Assembly: GCF_001039355.2 (NCBI RefSeq)
Contig: NW_019775598.1
Location: 6,318 to 70,317 of the forward strand
DNA: 64,000 bases
DNA from: Lingula anatina
Taxonomy: Eukaryota; Brachiopoda; Lingulata; Lingulida; Lingulidae
Reading direction: 5' to 3'
The position numbers and the translations under genes were made by a program. The notes under the pieces are model-generated. The model was not told the origin of the DNA. It did not search any database and saw nothing but the letters and a program-made list of their open reading frames with translations. Positions within the stretch are counted from its first letter, which is position 1, and every line of letters begins with the position of its first letter. Positions 49,101 through 59,600 of this stretch are shown piece after piece.

Positions 49101-49253
49101 TGTCTGTTAGACAGTAGTGGGGATTTCTTTTTGCATAGAAAAGTTACGGTATAATACTAGCATATCGACCTGAATGCTTGGAGTATAGCACCACTATTTA
49201 TTAGTCACATAAGCGTGCCTGAAAAGGTAGCATAGACAATTGATTGTCTGTGT

Positions 49254-49311
<58 letters not shown>

Positions 49312-52300
49312 ATGCGCGCGCGTGTTTGCGTGGCTGATGGTTCGTGTAACAGAGAGTCCATCTTTTATCAGAGCCATACAGGTTTAGGTTAGTTTGACGT
49401 CAATGGGTCAAAACCTAGGGCGGTAGTTACCTGTACAAATCGATAGCAACCAAATTCTGTATCACAAAAGAATCTTTCTTACTGGGCACAGGGTAATGTT
49501 CACGCGAATGAGTGCTTAAAGCGGGCACTAAGCTATCTGTCAATATCATACGTACCACCCATACGCCTGCATTATCCATATGAAACAGAACCCCATCACT
49601 TTGTACACGTGTCTTTTGGGAAATCTACTATTGCACAAATGGTGATTTGAAGTTAACGTTTGTCTTAATCTGCGTCTGGATTTGGGCTTTAATACGAGTT
49701 ATGTTCGTCAGTGGAATGAACACGCATTTACTGCCGATCACGTAGAGACTATGTTTTTGTTAACGAGGTTTCCCCCATTGCCTGATGACGATAGTTTTAC
49801 CTAAAAAGCTCTTTTGTTAAAATGATGCAGTTATCAATACTTGAAAGATATGTCAATAGCAATATGTAGGGAACTCAGCAGAACTGTGGTATAAAATACG
49901 ACATAACCTTTTCATTGTGTCTTGTGCTGTTATCAGACACATTTGATTTATGGAATAAAAAATAACCTTTTTATATGTCCTTAATAGACGTAGTGGCACT
50001 GTGACCAAAGGTTTGGTCAACGGAAACAACTGATTCTTCTTGCAAAACCACGTGGAAATGAAATGATAATAATGAGGCATCAAAATGTTCCTGAAACTAT
50101 ATATTCGTATGGCTCTGGGAGTATTACTGACAGGTGCGTGGAGGGAAATAATTAAGAAAGGGCATGGCATTCTTGGCACTATCGTATGACGTTTATGACA
50201 TACGCGTATCCCGCTTTTTTGTTTTTCTTTCTGCAATAATGTTAAATGAAGAAGACATGTTAGTTCACCACCATGACAGTGAACTGCAGGCTGAATACAT
50301 TCAGACAAGAAAAACTCATTCAACCTGTTACTCAGAAACGCAGAATAAGAACAGCCAATTCTAAGGTCAACGGCCTTAAAATCGACCCTAACCATTGCTA
50401 TTAGCAGTCCGTTCAATGAAGGTAATTTCTACAGTAGATATCCATTAGCTCTGTTTAATTAGATGGGAAGCGTTTAATTGTTGGTACCATTGACCGCTAC
50501 CTTTTAATACAGAGTTCACCTATTTAGCATTCACGCAGAAAACTCCTCGATCTTAATGACTCAGATTTCACTGCTCATTTTGTACTTGAGGCCATTTCTG
50601 TCTAATTCTAACTAAACGCATTGCGTGGGTATCTAATGGTATGAACACTTTGAGGTTTATGTTCCTGTTTGGCGTGTTGTTTATGTTTTTTGTAACAAAA
50701 TACGCGACCTTCATGTAAACTTATCATTCTTTACCTACGCAATCACGGTAAATGTGGACGTGAAAGCCATATCAAAGGCAATTAATGCGTTATAATTAGC
50801 CATGCAGTCAAATATCAATCCCGTGCCACGTTCATAACGTCCAAGTAAACAGACATTAGCAGGAAACCACGCGCGGTAACATTGTGTCAACAAGATTTGA
50901 CTGCGTAAATATGTGTCCATTAAAACATAATGAACGTGTACACTTTCCGACGACAAGAAGCGGTGCAATTGATTGATGACCAGGGCATCACAACATTCTT
51001 TCCTTCAAGGTAGATGCGACACTAAGATCTTGAACGCTAAAATTGGCCTATGTACCTTCCATTTCTTCGTAGAACTTTAAGCCCAATAATACTGCAGACT
51101 GACCAAATTAATTTATCTACATTATTCACATTAATTTTACTAGTTTCCATGCCATCGTGTGTATATATACAAACAGGACGTTGCAACGTATACTTATGTT
51201 GTGCACAAAGACAAATTAAGTTATAAACTGTTAGGTATAAACTTGTGCAAGGGGCCAAATCACGAACTGAAAGTACGTTGAATACATGGGTGAGTTTCTG
51301 ATATTTTGTTTCTTTTTTACTTTAAGAAGTTAAAAAAGTAACCTCAAAATAACATGAGAACAAATATTAAATACATTTCTTGACCTTTTCGCCCTAAATA
51401 TAGACACGAATTATTGCCAATTGTATTGAATTATTGTGCGTTATGAGTACACCAAATGTATACAAACATCATGTTATTGGACACGTCGGTACCTGAGTCA
51501 TACGTCTTAAGGTGTTGAAAAGCCAAAATATTTAGTTACTTCTTGCACATATTATGATGAGAAAAATCTAATTCTATTTTCAAATGGCTTAATCAAACAT
51601 GCTCGCCCATCATAAAATGACCAAACTGCCAGCAACGTTATTTGTAAGTACATGTACATCTGTTGGATGATATATTCATTTCCAAATAACAACTTATATA
51701 TCTGCAGTGACGGATGATTCCATTTATCAGAGACACTGCAGCAATCAACTGTGAAGTGCTGACGTTAATTATCACAGAGCAGCCCCTGGGCGTTCTGACA
51801 ATTGGCTCTGCGGCACCTACACCACCAATTAATAACATGAAAGGGCTGTCCGCGTGCACAACCTCACTTCCAAGAAAAACGAGACGTATAAACATGAGTT
51901 TTCCATTCCGGCTAATTACAAACTTTTACCACTGTTTCGTTGTGAGGTATCCGCTGGGAGAAAGGACGTGTTAGATTTCAACATCAAACAAATTGTTGAT
52001 GGTTTATCAACACAGCTGATGCTACTACGAGAGTTTGTACTACAAAGTTTTTTAAATATCACCATTGGTGTACTGTCGTGTTTTGCTTTGTAATTGTCTA
52101 AGGGTAGATCGCACAGTATCTATCTCCGGTGTATGTGAACGATATTGATGTTCTTGTTGTATAGTTACTCCTATTTTGTTTCACAAATTAAACATCAAAA
52201 CAAATCCGGGACGCGGTATTGTTACCGCGGCGCTATACAGTAAAGCTGTGTTCAGAATAGAGGTTATTGTACTCGCAGAATGTCAGTGGGGATTCTGGCT

Positions 52301-55300
52301 AAGGCGCAGTCAATGTAATCAGTTTAATTGTCAGGCACCCCCTCAAAACTTAAAAGTACTCTGGAAAAGTTGGGAAAACTTTGGGGTTCACGATGTTGTC
52401 CATGTGTCAGATAATTAAACCGATTGTATTGACTGACCCTTAGCGAGAGTCCCCGCTGAGAAAGATCGACCCTGCTAGTACGATAACTTATATTCTAAAC
52501 ACAGCCTTAAGTCCCGATTAAAGCCAACTGGCCAATTTCGGTGCCGTGGTGCTGTGGAAAGTAAAACATACTTCCTGCATTTAATGTTCAGGAATTACTA
52601 GGGTATATCCATCGACAATAGTATGTAAAAATTGCACGGAGAGCTAACCAAGATATGGAAGGTGGCGCTGACGTATGAGAAGACCACACAATGCAACACA
52701 ACTGCTACAATGGATTAGTACCTTTTGTGCATGCATGCATGAAGAATTGGCTATGGGGGAATGAATGTGAACATGGTCATATCAACTCTGTGTAATTGAC
52801 AGTCTAGGCGGAAATTACACTTCACTCTTTATTCTAAAAACTATTTCTGTTCTAGTGTTACTGTAAATTGTGTTGATCTCTAATCTTATTATGTACCGGT
52901 ACATCTAAATGTAATTGATTTTTGTATGTTCAAATAAAAGTGCCAAACTGCCATGTCGTTAATTCCTCTCGTTTTTGATCTAGATCTCACGCATCTCCCC
53001 GTTTTTGTCGCCACATTAGAAAACACTAGGCACAGAATTGCTACACAAGCACCACATTTCGCTGTCGACAGATAATTCATCTTGTAATGCTTCCATCATC
53101 ATATTCTGTGACGCAGGGCCATTTTATAAAGTGGAATCGGAACTTATGGACGATATCCGAGATATATAAAGATCGCAGTAATGTGTTTCTGATTATTTTA
53201 AATGACGGATCAGATACTGTAAGTTATTTTGGACAAACATCCAACAGTGTTCTCTGACGCACAGTGTTGCTATATCTGAAACCTCAATAATAAAGGCTAC
53301 GGTCCTGTAGCCCACGTTTGTTGAAAACAATTTATTCTAAATGTGGTAAATTGTTAGTTTTGATATCTGAAAGCAAGCAACTTAGTTGTATAGCCCCGAT
53401 TCGTTGTGTCAGAGCATGATTTGAGATAATAAAAAGATGAAATTCTGCAACAAACATATGGAAAGATGAGGAACCATGAGACCCACACATTGTCTACTAA
53501 ACATTCAGCAATATTTTATCGACCCTCGAGCGTTATTGGTAAGCGTCTTGAAAATAAAATTTAGCAGTGAGTACTCGTTTTTTCAATATTTGCCATGTTC
53601 GGGATCATTGACTTTTTAACCTTTAAGGAACTTTACCAAGCAAATCAGCTGCGGTTTGCCTTTATTATGTTGACAGAACTGGGCAATCATAGATAGTGCA
53701 AATGTTGAAACCCACAAACCCTCGATACATGTATCTAACCCATTATTGACGTGGAACCGTTATTATGGGGCAAAGTGTTATATCTTATGATTGAAAGCCT
53801 CCAAGGGTCAAATAAGGACATTTCTTGTATGGATTCAAAAATGTGCCTTTTTATGCATTTTCGATCTTGACGATTTTTCTACATGAGCGGAAACTTAGCC
53901 GGAGCTAATAGCTGTAATGGGCATATTTACCGCTACTGCCCCACCCCTTTTTCTAGACATCGTGACACTCAACAGAGGGCGCTTCAGTAAAATGTAACAT
54001 CTGGGGCAATGTTACTGGAGACATGCACCCCTACTTCTCTTTTGAGCTGGACCTATCATTTTATAATCATTTAATAATTAATCTTGTTTCATGGACTTTT
54101 TTCTTCTTTTAAATAAGACAAGATAAATACTATTCTTTTGACAAATCCTATAGTTGGCCACATGTAATGTATGAAACTAAATATATGTTCGGGATGTTTG
54201 GGAAAGGTAAGCAATTCTTGAATAAAATACATAAAACAAATGATACCACAGTCAAACACTTAAAGTTTAGTTTATTTTAAATACTGGCAGAAGCACTCTT
54301 ACCTTTGCATGGAGTTCAGCTGTATTGAGTAGCCGCTGGACTTGTTGGAGTTGTTTACCTGACTCGTAACCATGGTACCATAGTCCCGTGCTTAACACCA
54401 GGCGGCGTCTTCTTTGGCACATGTTACATACCCACTCCTTTAACTGGAAAATAATGATAATTATAATAATGAGTTCTTTATGACCTCGATCTACACTTAG
54501 CTCACTGATATGAAAAATAATGAGATACGGTTCCAATCCTAAATCGTATCACCTAAAATTAGGTTAATTTATATATATATACATTTGTATAAATAACTTT
54601 GTCATGATGACATTTTATCTATATCCTTCTCTGTGTCAATTGTAACGTAGCTTCTTGTCAAATCTAAAGGTTCTTTTGCAATACTCAGGTATGTATGTCA
54701 TTCATATGATACAAAATAACATGCGCCCGATGGAAAAAGAAAGATTAAGCGTATGCAAACGTTAACATGTGTGTAAATACAGGATATTTAAACTGAATGT
54801 AAACAGGTTAGCAGTGTAAACATTTTAATGTTTGATGTAAGAAGAAAAAACGGCATACTGGAACCGCCTGTAGTCGAAATAATTTCCCTTCTACAAGCGG
54901 GAATAATACGGTATTAGTCTACCCACACTAGATATTTTTAAAACAATTCGTTAAGTGACCTGCCTCCAAATGACCTTTCCAATATTTCAAATACTGTGAC
55001 AAGATAAGCTTAGTAACTTATCTGCACACTGAAAGACTATAATTTGATAGGAGTATGGCGGGTAAATATAACGTAAGTTAATGAAAAAAAAAAAAAACTC
55101 TGATGAATTACTGACCAGAGGAGACATTTATCTGGACATCTACTGCTAGATCAATAGCGGGTCTATATTAAAGGCAGTCAAATAGGGTATCACGTGTGAT
55201 ATAGACACATGTTGTACTGGCATTGGCGTGCTGCTATGATTCCTCCACTGTTAATTTGTACATTTATGCCACTGCCTCTTTCCTTAAAAAAATACCGCAT

Positions 55301-55310
55301 ACACACACAT

Positions 55311-55367
<57 letters not shown>

Positions 55368-56667
55368 TACACAACAGGATCATTTTTCCATATACTCTAA
55401 AACACCTGAGTGATCTACCTGAATAGACACACTCACAATGCAAATCTGTATTGAATGTGATCATTTCATTTCGATAATGTCTCCTCTCACATTTCCCTAT
55501 TAGCTTATTGCATTGTAAATATATGGTACCGACATTGCCCCCTTGAAGAACAACATTTTGAGCACTATCACGTATAGCGCTCAGATGCTACTTTCACAGG
55601 GGATATGCAGTTATTATCAATAAACCATAAACAGCTCGAAGATCAAAGAAAAATCATTCAGTCGTCACAAATATTAGACAAAGTAAGTCAATAGTTTCGT
55701 CCCCAATGTGCATTCCCAACCCGCAATGTGAATTATAAGATTTAGGGTATGGGACATTGGATGTGAGATCCGCTCACTGATTACAGACAAAAGCATTTGC
55801 ATGATTTGATAAATTTTTTAAAAAATAATTTTACAAATGTATTACAGGAAAAAAAACATCGTCTCATTTACAAAGAAAATACTGCTACTGAAAACTGATA
55901 AGGTTTCGCAAGCAGGGAGTTGAATCTATTTGTTCTTTACTAGACCGATATATTTTTTCAGGATTGGGTGTTTAAATGTAAAACATCACGTTATATGGTT
56001 ATCAGTGATGCTTTATGGCGTTAAAAAAAATTGCCTTAAATTCAATTCACTTGATAAAACTGGCAACATGGTATCTAATTCATTGAATAAGCTGACATTT
56101 TAAATGGGGTTGAATTGAGTAAATAATTAATAGGAATAGTAACGGAGCAAACTAATAAGCTCGTGATTACAAAAACATTACACGGTGTTAAAATATACCA
56201 TAAATTAAAGGCACACAGCAACTGCTCATCTTTCAATTAAGTTTAGTAGTCGCAAGTTAACATTAATACATCTACATGCACATTAGTATTAAGAAATTGC
56301 AGGTTTCTAAATTAGATAAATACGTAAATGCACTGGGCAATAATACACGAGTGACTTTCGCACATAAAACACCTTAAAATACCAGTGCCATAACCAACTC
56401 AGATATTGATTATAAAAGCAAGAAAAATTAACCAAAAATACACTCACATTAGTGGTAAGTGACGTATCAAACGAACCGCACTTCTCACATATAAACCTTG
56501 CACAGTCTTTGCATACGTTCTGTCCAAACCGAATTCTATCCGGTCCTTCCGTCAACTCGGTCTTGTGGCAGATGGGACACAACTGGGCACCTTTCTTCTC
56601 TGTCTCAGCCAGTGACGCCCGCCGCACTACCTTTGCTGCGTACGATGAGTATTCTTCCTCGAGTTGT
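24996..56667 (-). CDS. Large active-zone scaffold, Piccolo/Bassoon/Fife-RIM superfamily (16 exons seen; both ends incomplete)
   Basis: Exons in coding order: 56667-56448, 54443-54303, 47154-46902, 45159-42923, 42285-40164, 36242-36130, 33665-33581, 32390-32265, 31680-31572, 30825-30722, 30417-30212, 27785-27601, 27108-26924, 26694-26516, 26142-26064, 25118-24996. Every junction keeps frame, giving about 2,155 residues. Domain order is a CxxC zinc finger (four pairs), long disordered and coiled-coil regions, a PDZ domain and a C2A domain. Known relatives organise synaptic-vesicle release sites at the presynaptic membrane. PDZ ([28 protein letters not shown]) and C2A ([25 protein letters not shown]) are closer to Piccolo-type than to RIM-type sequences. 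The N-terminal start and any C2B domain are not seen. Piccolo, Fife and RIM are not separable without a tree. Confidence 0.85.
26064..26142 (-). CDS. Scaffold exon: basic then acidic linker after C2A
   Basis: Acceptor TTTTCCAG and donor G|GTAAAA. It encodes [17 protein letters not shown] followed by LEEDDDDYE. Phase 0 in and 1 out. Confidence 0.72.
26516..26694 (-). CDS. Scaffold exon: end of C2A (PHWYTLHPH) and linker
   Basis: Acceptor TCATCCTCAG and donor CAG|GTAAGG. It encodes the last C2 strand ([13 protein letters not shown]), the same place where RIM and Piccolo C2A domains have a PHWYKL or PRWYPL strand. Then follows an Arg/Ser-rich linker. Confidence 0.85.
26924..27108 (-). CDS. Scaffold exon: C2A domain, second half
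   Basis: Acceptor CTCTCTTACAG and donor A|GTGAGT. It encodes [20 protein letters not shown] and [18 protein letters not shown]. Loop 3 has all three aspartates (D-Y-D ... D) that ligate calcium in canonical C2 domains. RIM C2A domains have lost them. Confidence 0.92.
27343..27569. mobile_element. Foldback element in the intron that splits C2A
   Basis: The left arm TTCACAACCAAGTTGATCC (from 27343) is the inverse of the right arm GGATCAACTCGGTTGTGAA (to 27569). Pairing continues inward for about 50 bp strongly (AAACAAACTGAGC, GATCAAATATGG) and about 40 bp weakly. The element has no open frame. Its right end lies about 25 bp from the intron's 5' splice site (27595-27600, minus strand). Different family from 12491-12732. 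Confidence 0.75.
27601..27785 (-). CDS. Scaffold exon: C2A domain, first half
   Basis: Acceptor TTCCTTTCCAG and donor AA|GTGAGT. It encodes [28 protein letters not shown] and [14 protein letters not shown]. The two loop-1 aspartates (KD and SDP) of a calcium-binding C2 domain are present. Phase 0 in and 2 out. Confidence 0.92.
27786..30211 (-). other. Scaffold intron upstream of C2A
   Basis: 2.4 kb containing a G-rich stretch (about 28168-28189) and a foldback element (29644-29844). A 126-codon minus-strand frame (28372-28752) has no recognised domain. Confidence 0.5.
29644..29844. mobile_element. Foldback (MITE-like) element, family 1, copy B
   Basis: The left end TTCCCATAGATT and right end AATCTATGGAAA are inverse. 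Internal blocks TAGATCGATCTA, CCCGCGGGGAGTCTC and CTAGATTA correspond in order to those of 12491-12732. About 200 bp, non-coding, within an intron. Confidence 0.7.
30212..30417 (-). CDS. Scaffold exon: Ser/Pro-rich PDZ-C2A linker
   Basis: Acceptor TTATTTCCAG and donor AAG|GTACAT. It encodes [18 protein letters not shown], then a Ser/Pro/Thr-rich stretch predicted to be disordered. The phase fits on both sides although the donor is weak. Confidence 0.75.
30722..30825 (-). CDS. Scaffold exon: linker after PDZ
   Basis: Acceptor TTGCGTAG and donor G|GTACGT. It encodes [20 protein letters not shown] and [11 protein letters not shown]. Phase 2 in and 1 out fits the neighbours. Confidence 0.75.
31572..31680 (-). 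CDS. Scaffold exon: PDZ domain, second half
   Basis: Acceptor TTAAATAG and donor GT|GTGAGT. It encodes [20 protein letters not shown] followed by the last strand EIDIVVK. This matches the Piccolo PDZ strand pattern [18 protein letters not shown]. Confidence 0.93.
32265..32390 (-). CDS. Scaffold exon: PDZ domain, first half
   Basis: Acceptor GATTTTTTAG and donor G|GTAATG. It encodes [15 protein letters not shown] (carboxylate-binding loop and first strand) and [17 protein letters not shown] Piccolo-type IPG insert is retained; RIM PDZ domains have a different loop here. Confidence 0.93.
33581..33665 (-). CDS. Scaffold exon: pre-PDZ segment
   Basis: Acceptor AATTTTTCAG and donor G|GTGGGT. It encodes [20 protein letters not shown] and [14 protein letters not shown] followed by G-N is the sequence that leads into the PDZ domain in this family, which confirms the junction to 32390. 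Confidence 0.88.
33666..36129 (-). other. Scaffold intron
   Basis: About 2.5 kb, AT-rich. A short palindrome, GTTGACTC-7 nt-GAGTCAAC, lies at 35111-35133. No exon recognised. Confidence 0.5.
36130..36242 (-). CDS. Scaffold exon: short linker ([11 protein letters not shown])
   Basis: Acceptor TTGTTTTAG and donor CAC|GTAGGT. It encodes [20 protein letters not shown] and [12 protein letters not shown]. Phase 1 in, matching 40164, and phase 0 out. Confidence 0.82.
36667..38359. repeat. 1.7-kb duplicated intronic block, copy 1
   Basis: Matches 38384-40073 at an offset of 1,717, with only about 14 substitutions and a few one- or two-base indels by eye. It ends directly at the N gap. Lies entirely inside a scaffold intron. 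Confidence 0.95.
38360..38383. other. Assembly gap (24 N)
   Basis: The run of N separates two near-identical copies, the usual sign of heterozygous contigs joined in series. Confidence 0.98.
38384..40073. repeat. 1.7-kb duplicated intronic block, copy 2
   Basis: Second copy of 36667-38359, continuing seamlessly at its right edge into DNA leading to the exon at 40164. No exon lies in either copy, so the scaffold reading frame is unaffected. Confidence 0.95.
40164..42285 (-). CDS. Scaffold giant exon 2: proline-rich start, two coiled coils, disordered C-terminal part
   Basis: A 2,122-base exon (acceptor TTCTTCACAG, donor G|GTGAGT) of 707 residues. It opens with RRLPSVP, which fits the RxLPxxP motif bound by RIM-BP SH3 domains, then PKPVPPPKP. 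Two Lys/Glu-rich heptad regions follow: about 41475-41692 ([19 protein letters not shown] onward) and about 40785-40925 ([20 protein letters not shown] onward). The rest is Ser-rich and low complexity (QQQQQ, SSSH). Phase 0 in and 1 out. No nonsense codon. Confidence 0.9.
42286..42922 (-). other. Scaffold intron between the two giant exons
   Basis: 637 bases with a phase 0 junction. No repeat or exon seen. Confidence 0.6.
42923..45159 (-). CDS. Scaffold giant exon 1: Ser/Pro/Asp-rich disordered region
   Basis: A 2,237-base exon (acceptor TTTTCTTACAG, donor AAG|GTAAAT) of about 745 residues, open throughout. The composition is Ser, Pro, Asp and Glu rich, with many SP dipeptides, a short AAAA/HHH stretch and acidic clusters. 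It is typical of the intrinsically disordered part of active-zone scaffolds. It ends in [12 protein letters not shown]. Third-position GC is visibly higher than in the surrounding introns, which supports coding. Confidence 0.9.
45160..46901 (-). other. Scaffold intron
   Basis: 1.7 kb of AT-rich sequence with no recognised exon or mobile element. Confidence 0.55.
46902..47154 (-). CDS. Scaffold exon: Glu/Lys-rich helix and Ser-rich segment
   Basis: Acceptor TTCCATTACGCAG and donor G|GTAAGT. It encodes a charged predicted helix ([20 protein letters not shown]) and [20 protein letters not shown]. Phase 0 in and 1 out. Confidence 0.85.
48295..48775. repeat. Degenerate minisatellite, unit about 16 bp
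   Basis: Close to 30 diverged copies of a unit near ACCATACTCTAGGTAT run head to tail, with many substitutions and small indels. The period is irregular and no frame is open across it. Confidence 0.75.
49257..49312. repeat. CT then GT microsatellite
   Basis: A CT run of about 43 bases is followed directly by GT and GCGC dinucleotides. Confidence 0.95.
52437..52484. mobile_element. One-armed fragment of foldback family 1
   Basis: TTAGCGAGAGTCCCCGCTG followed by GATCGACCCTGCTAG matches the right arm of 12491-12732 (around 12674-12714). No opposite arm is found nearby, so this is a truncated copy. Confidence 0.6.
54303..54443 (-). CDS. Scaffold exon: zinc finger, last CxxC pair and following helix
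   Basis: Acceptor TTATTTTCCAG and donor AAG|GTAAGA, 47 codons, phase 0 at both ends. It encodes [20 protein letters not shown] then [15 protein letters not shown] completes the four CxxC pairs begun in the exon at 56448. The LVLSTGLW tail matches the segment after the finger in RIM (ILTKSGAW). Confidence 0.88.
54444..56447 (-). other. Intron inside the zinc finger
   Basis: 2.0 kb, splitting the domain between the third and fourth CxxC pairs. It contains a CA/GA microsatellite (55301-55362). Confidence 0.6.
55301..55362. repeat. CA then GA microsatellite
   Basis: CA repeats (about 55301-55317) pass into a pure GA run. Overlapping open frames on both strands are artefacts. Confidence 0.95.
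56448..56667 (-). CDS. Scaffold exon: Rab-binding-type helix and zinc finger, first three CxxC pairs
   Basis: Acceptor CTACATTCCAG (phase 2 expected from the previous exon) and donor AAT|GTGAGT. It encodes a charged helix ([20 protein letters not shown]) and then LCPIC, VCKDC and ICEKC. A helix followed by this finger is the layout of RIM, Piccolo and rabphilin N-termini, where it contacts Rab3 or other partners. The exon does not start with Met, so at least one more exon lies further upstream. Confidence 0.88.
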
Positions 56668-59600
56668 CTGGAATGTAGAAGTAAAAGGACCATTGCATTG
56701 TGTATAATATAAATGAATTATTGGATGGAATATATAAGTCAGGTTCCTCTTTAAGTCGGCTTTTTGATTAAATTAAGTTAATCGTTTTTTTGGATCAAGA
56801 CGATCTGGCCGTTTTGCAAGTGTTGTATACCAGTTATTACACATGTGGTCCTGAACACACTGATAATTACGTGATCATTTCTAATGTAGTCTTCATCAAA
56901 CGAGAAAAATTACTGATAATAGTTCAAATTCACATCTATTATGAGGAATCATTTGCTTCCCCCACACCTCATCTTGTTAGTTAAGGTACCCAAATTTATC
57001 GATTTATCTCCAGGATATTTATACTCTAAAATTCAAAACACACATAACAAACATGTCATTTAAGTGTTTGTGCAAAATACATCGATTTTTCGTCCTGACA
57101 AAACCAAAACAAATCAAATTGTTTCATAACTTCTGTTCTAAAGAACATGTAAAGAGACCGCAAATGGGGTAATGGGATGAAGGCAATCACTACAATCAAG
57201 TCAAATGATTGTTATCAAGAGCAATTATAGATATTAAAATGGGAAAAAAACAAACTTGTTTTGTGTTGCCTTTTCTAAATCATCTCTTGGAATAAAGCAC
57301 ACTGAAATAAAACGACACCAAATATGCTATCAAAGCACACCTAAAACCAATCGTTTTCTTATAATTAAAGCATCGCATATATCCAATGAAGGTCTCCCAA
57401 ATCTAATAATTTTATGAAATCAGTGAAATACGTAATTGGATCCTACGCTTCGGCGGAATGAACTTCGGTCCGGTCTAATAAATCTTAATGTCAACAGCAA
57501 AGAAACATGAATCGCAACATCAAATACCAGGCGTCCATTAGATGATTTGTATAACTTGGTTTTATTGGCTTTCTATCAGAGGCTTGATGTGTGCGCCCAA
57601 GTGAATGAGATTCGTGGTCATATAATTAACACATATCAAGGTAGCGTGCAAATAATAAACACACATTTTCTCAACAAAAGTAGTGAATTCATTTATGAAG
57701 AGTGATAATAGTATCGATTTTCCCGGAGTTTCAGGCGGTGCCCGCTTGTAAGCCTTGAGAGACTTTAAGCAATGGCAAACGACTTTTACGCACCACGATT
57801 TGTGCCTTGTTTTGTGATTGATAACAGTTATGTGATTTAAATTACGTCATGCTAAAATACAATTTCAGTTTGCAAGTTGTAAAAAAAGCATAACATTTTG
57901 AAATTATGCACGGAAGCGTATATATTAATGGCAAAAGAATGGAAAGATGCGATAGTCTGCAAAACGTTTTGGGTGAAATAATTTTAAATGAATTAATGGA
58001 TGAATGAATAAGGCTGAATTGATGAAATCGTTTTGGGATAAGTATCGAAAACACAAGAAAATCGATTTCATGGAGTATTTGGGGAATGAAAGATTCGAAT
58101 TGAGCACGTCTGTCTTATGGATATTATTAAAAACTCGATCTTAAAAAAAATTGCAGGCTCCGTTAAAGTTGGGGGGGGGGGGGGGCATCAACCACGCAGT
58201 CTGTCTCAAGTAGTCGCTTGCACCTAGTTGATGGACCAAAACTGGGGTTCGAGTTACTCTAGTTCGATGTCTTTTTTATCAAAAGTACAGACGTATATTT
58301 ATTGTCATGTCTCCATTTTCTGTCCTGTTTTAGATCCCCGTCTTCTGCCTTTACATTAAGTTGACTTTTCATAACAATCGCATTCGGACACTCATACGTT
58401 TCAAGAAGCTTTTTCAGAATTCCTGGACATACATTTCCGCTCAGTGCCATTTTTCATGTGTTGATGATCTAGTTATCATACCAAACCGCAGTACCCTGTA
58501 GATTTGTTATAAACCGAATGCTCGTGACAGTAGATTTGCTAAACAAGAGGCGGTTTTGACATTGATGAATCGATTGCACATGTTTCTTGGATGGAACATT
58601 ACCATGCATGCGCTGAGACCATTGTTCTATATATTAGTAAGAGTTTGCATGCTTTCAAAAACGAATATGCTTCTAAAACCTGATGACCATTTTGTGCGCT
58701 GTTCAAGGAATTGCTTGTGTAAATTTACTCGTTCTGTCACATGCATTGGTTCCAAATTCGCTTGAATAAAACAAGAGCTTTGTATGGTTTTAGCTCGGTG
58801 TCTTCTGTATAAGCCTAATCTACAATGTGCGTCGTTGAGTTGGAAAGTAATGACGAAGCTTTGGAAAAAGTTTGTCATTTGTCAACTCTGATTCTGTAGT
58901 TAGCTTCTTCAAAGAAATTACAATTACAGACAGAGTTGACCCCTTGCTGTGTATCATTCCTGGTATCATTACTCACAGAGAAGAGCAAGTCGGACATTCA
59001 AGGTGAAACTGACTATTAATGAGTTATTTTTTCATTCTTGTCATAAGAAGAAAGCGAGTGGCCAGGCTAGCGTTGGCATTTAGGATGAACAAGATATATG
59101 ATAACGAGTTTCATCAGACACATCTATACCTCTTAAGCTCCATATTGCGTGAATATTTTTGTTTACATAACGTACGTTTTTGGTAATGATCTTTTATTTG
59201 TATTAGGAATATAGGTGGCGCCAAAGTTCTTATTCTCAAATAGCGGATCTAAGGTATCAGCCAGGACAGCTGGGACAAGTAGCATCAGTGATTAATTTAC
59301 GTTTTCCGTGACCAAAAATTAGTCCATCTTTGTCAATAAGAAAACCAAAGTATTTTTTGCTGTTTGTATCCGCACAGTGTGAATTTGAAAAAAGTATGAG
59401 GCGTGAACAAGGTGACCTACATATGTAAATGATCACATTAAGTGATTAAAGTACATTTAACCCCCGCGGCTAATCTCTCTCGCATCTTCATCTGGCAAAA
59501 TGACATACTATAATGTTACATACCAGTCAGTCGATAGCAGCCAGGACATGCGTTTTTTTCTATTGATTTTCAGAGCCTGAAGAATCAGCCACTTGGTGGT

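Larger units (their letters stand above)
47155..54302 (-). other. Longest scaffold intron (7.1 kb)
   Basis: Contains a degenerate minisatellite (about 48295-48775), a CT-GT microsatellite (49257-49312) and a MITE fragment (52437-52484). Phase 0 exons could be missed here. I recognised none. Confidence 0.5.

Noticed and set aside
51714-52093. Two overlapping plus-strand frames of 86 and 79 codons
   Set aside because: They lie antisense in the scaffold's longest intron and have upstream stops in frame, no clear splice sites and no recognised motif. Probably chance.
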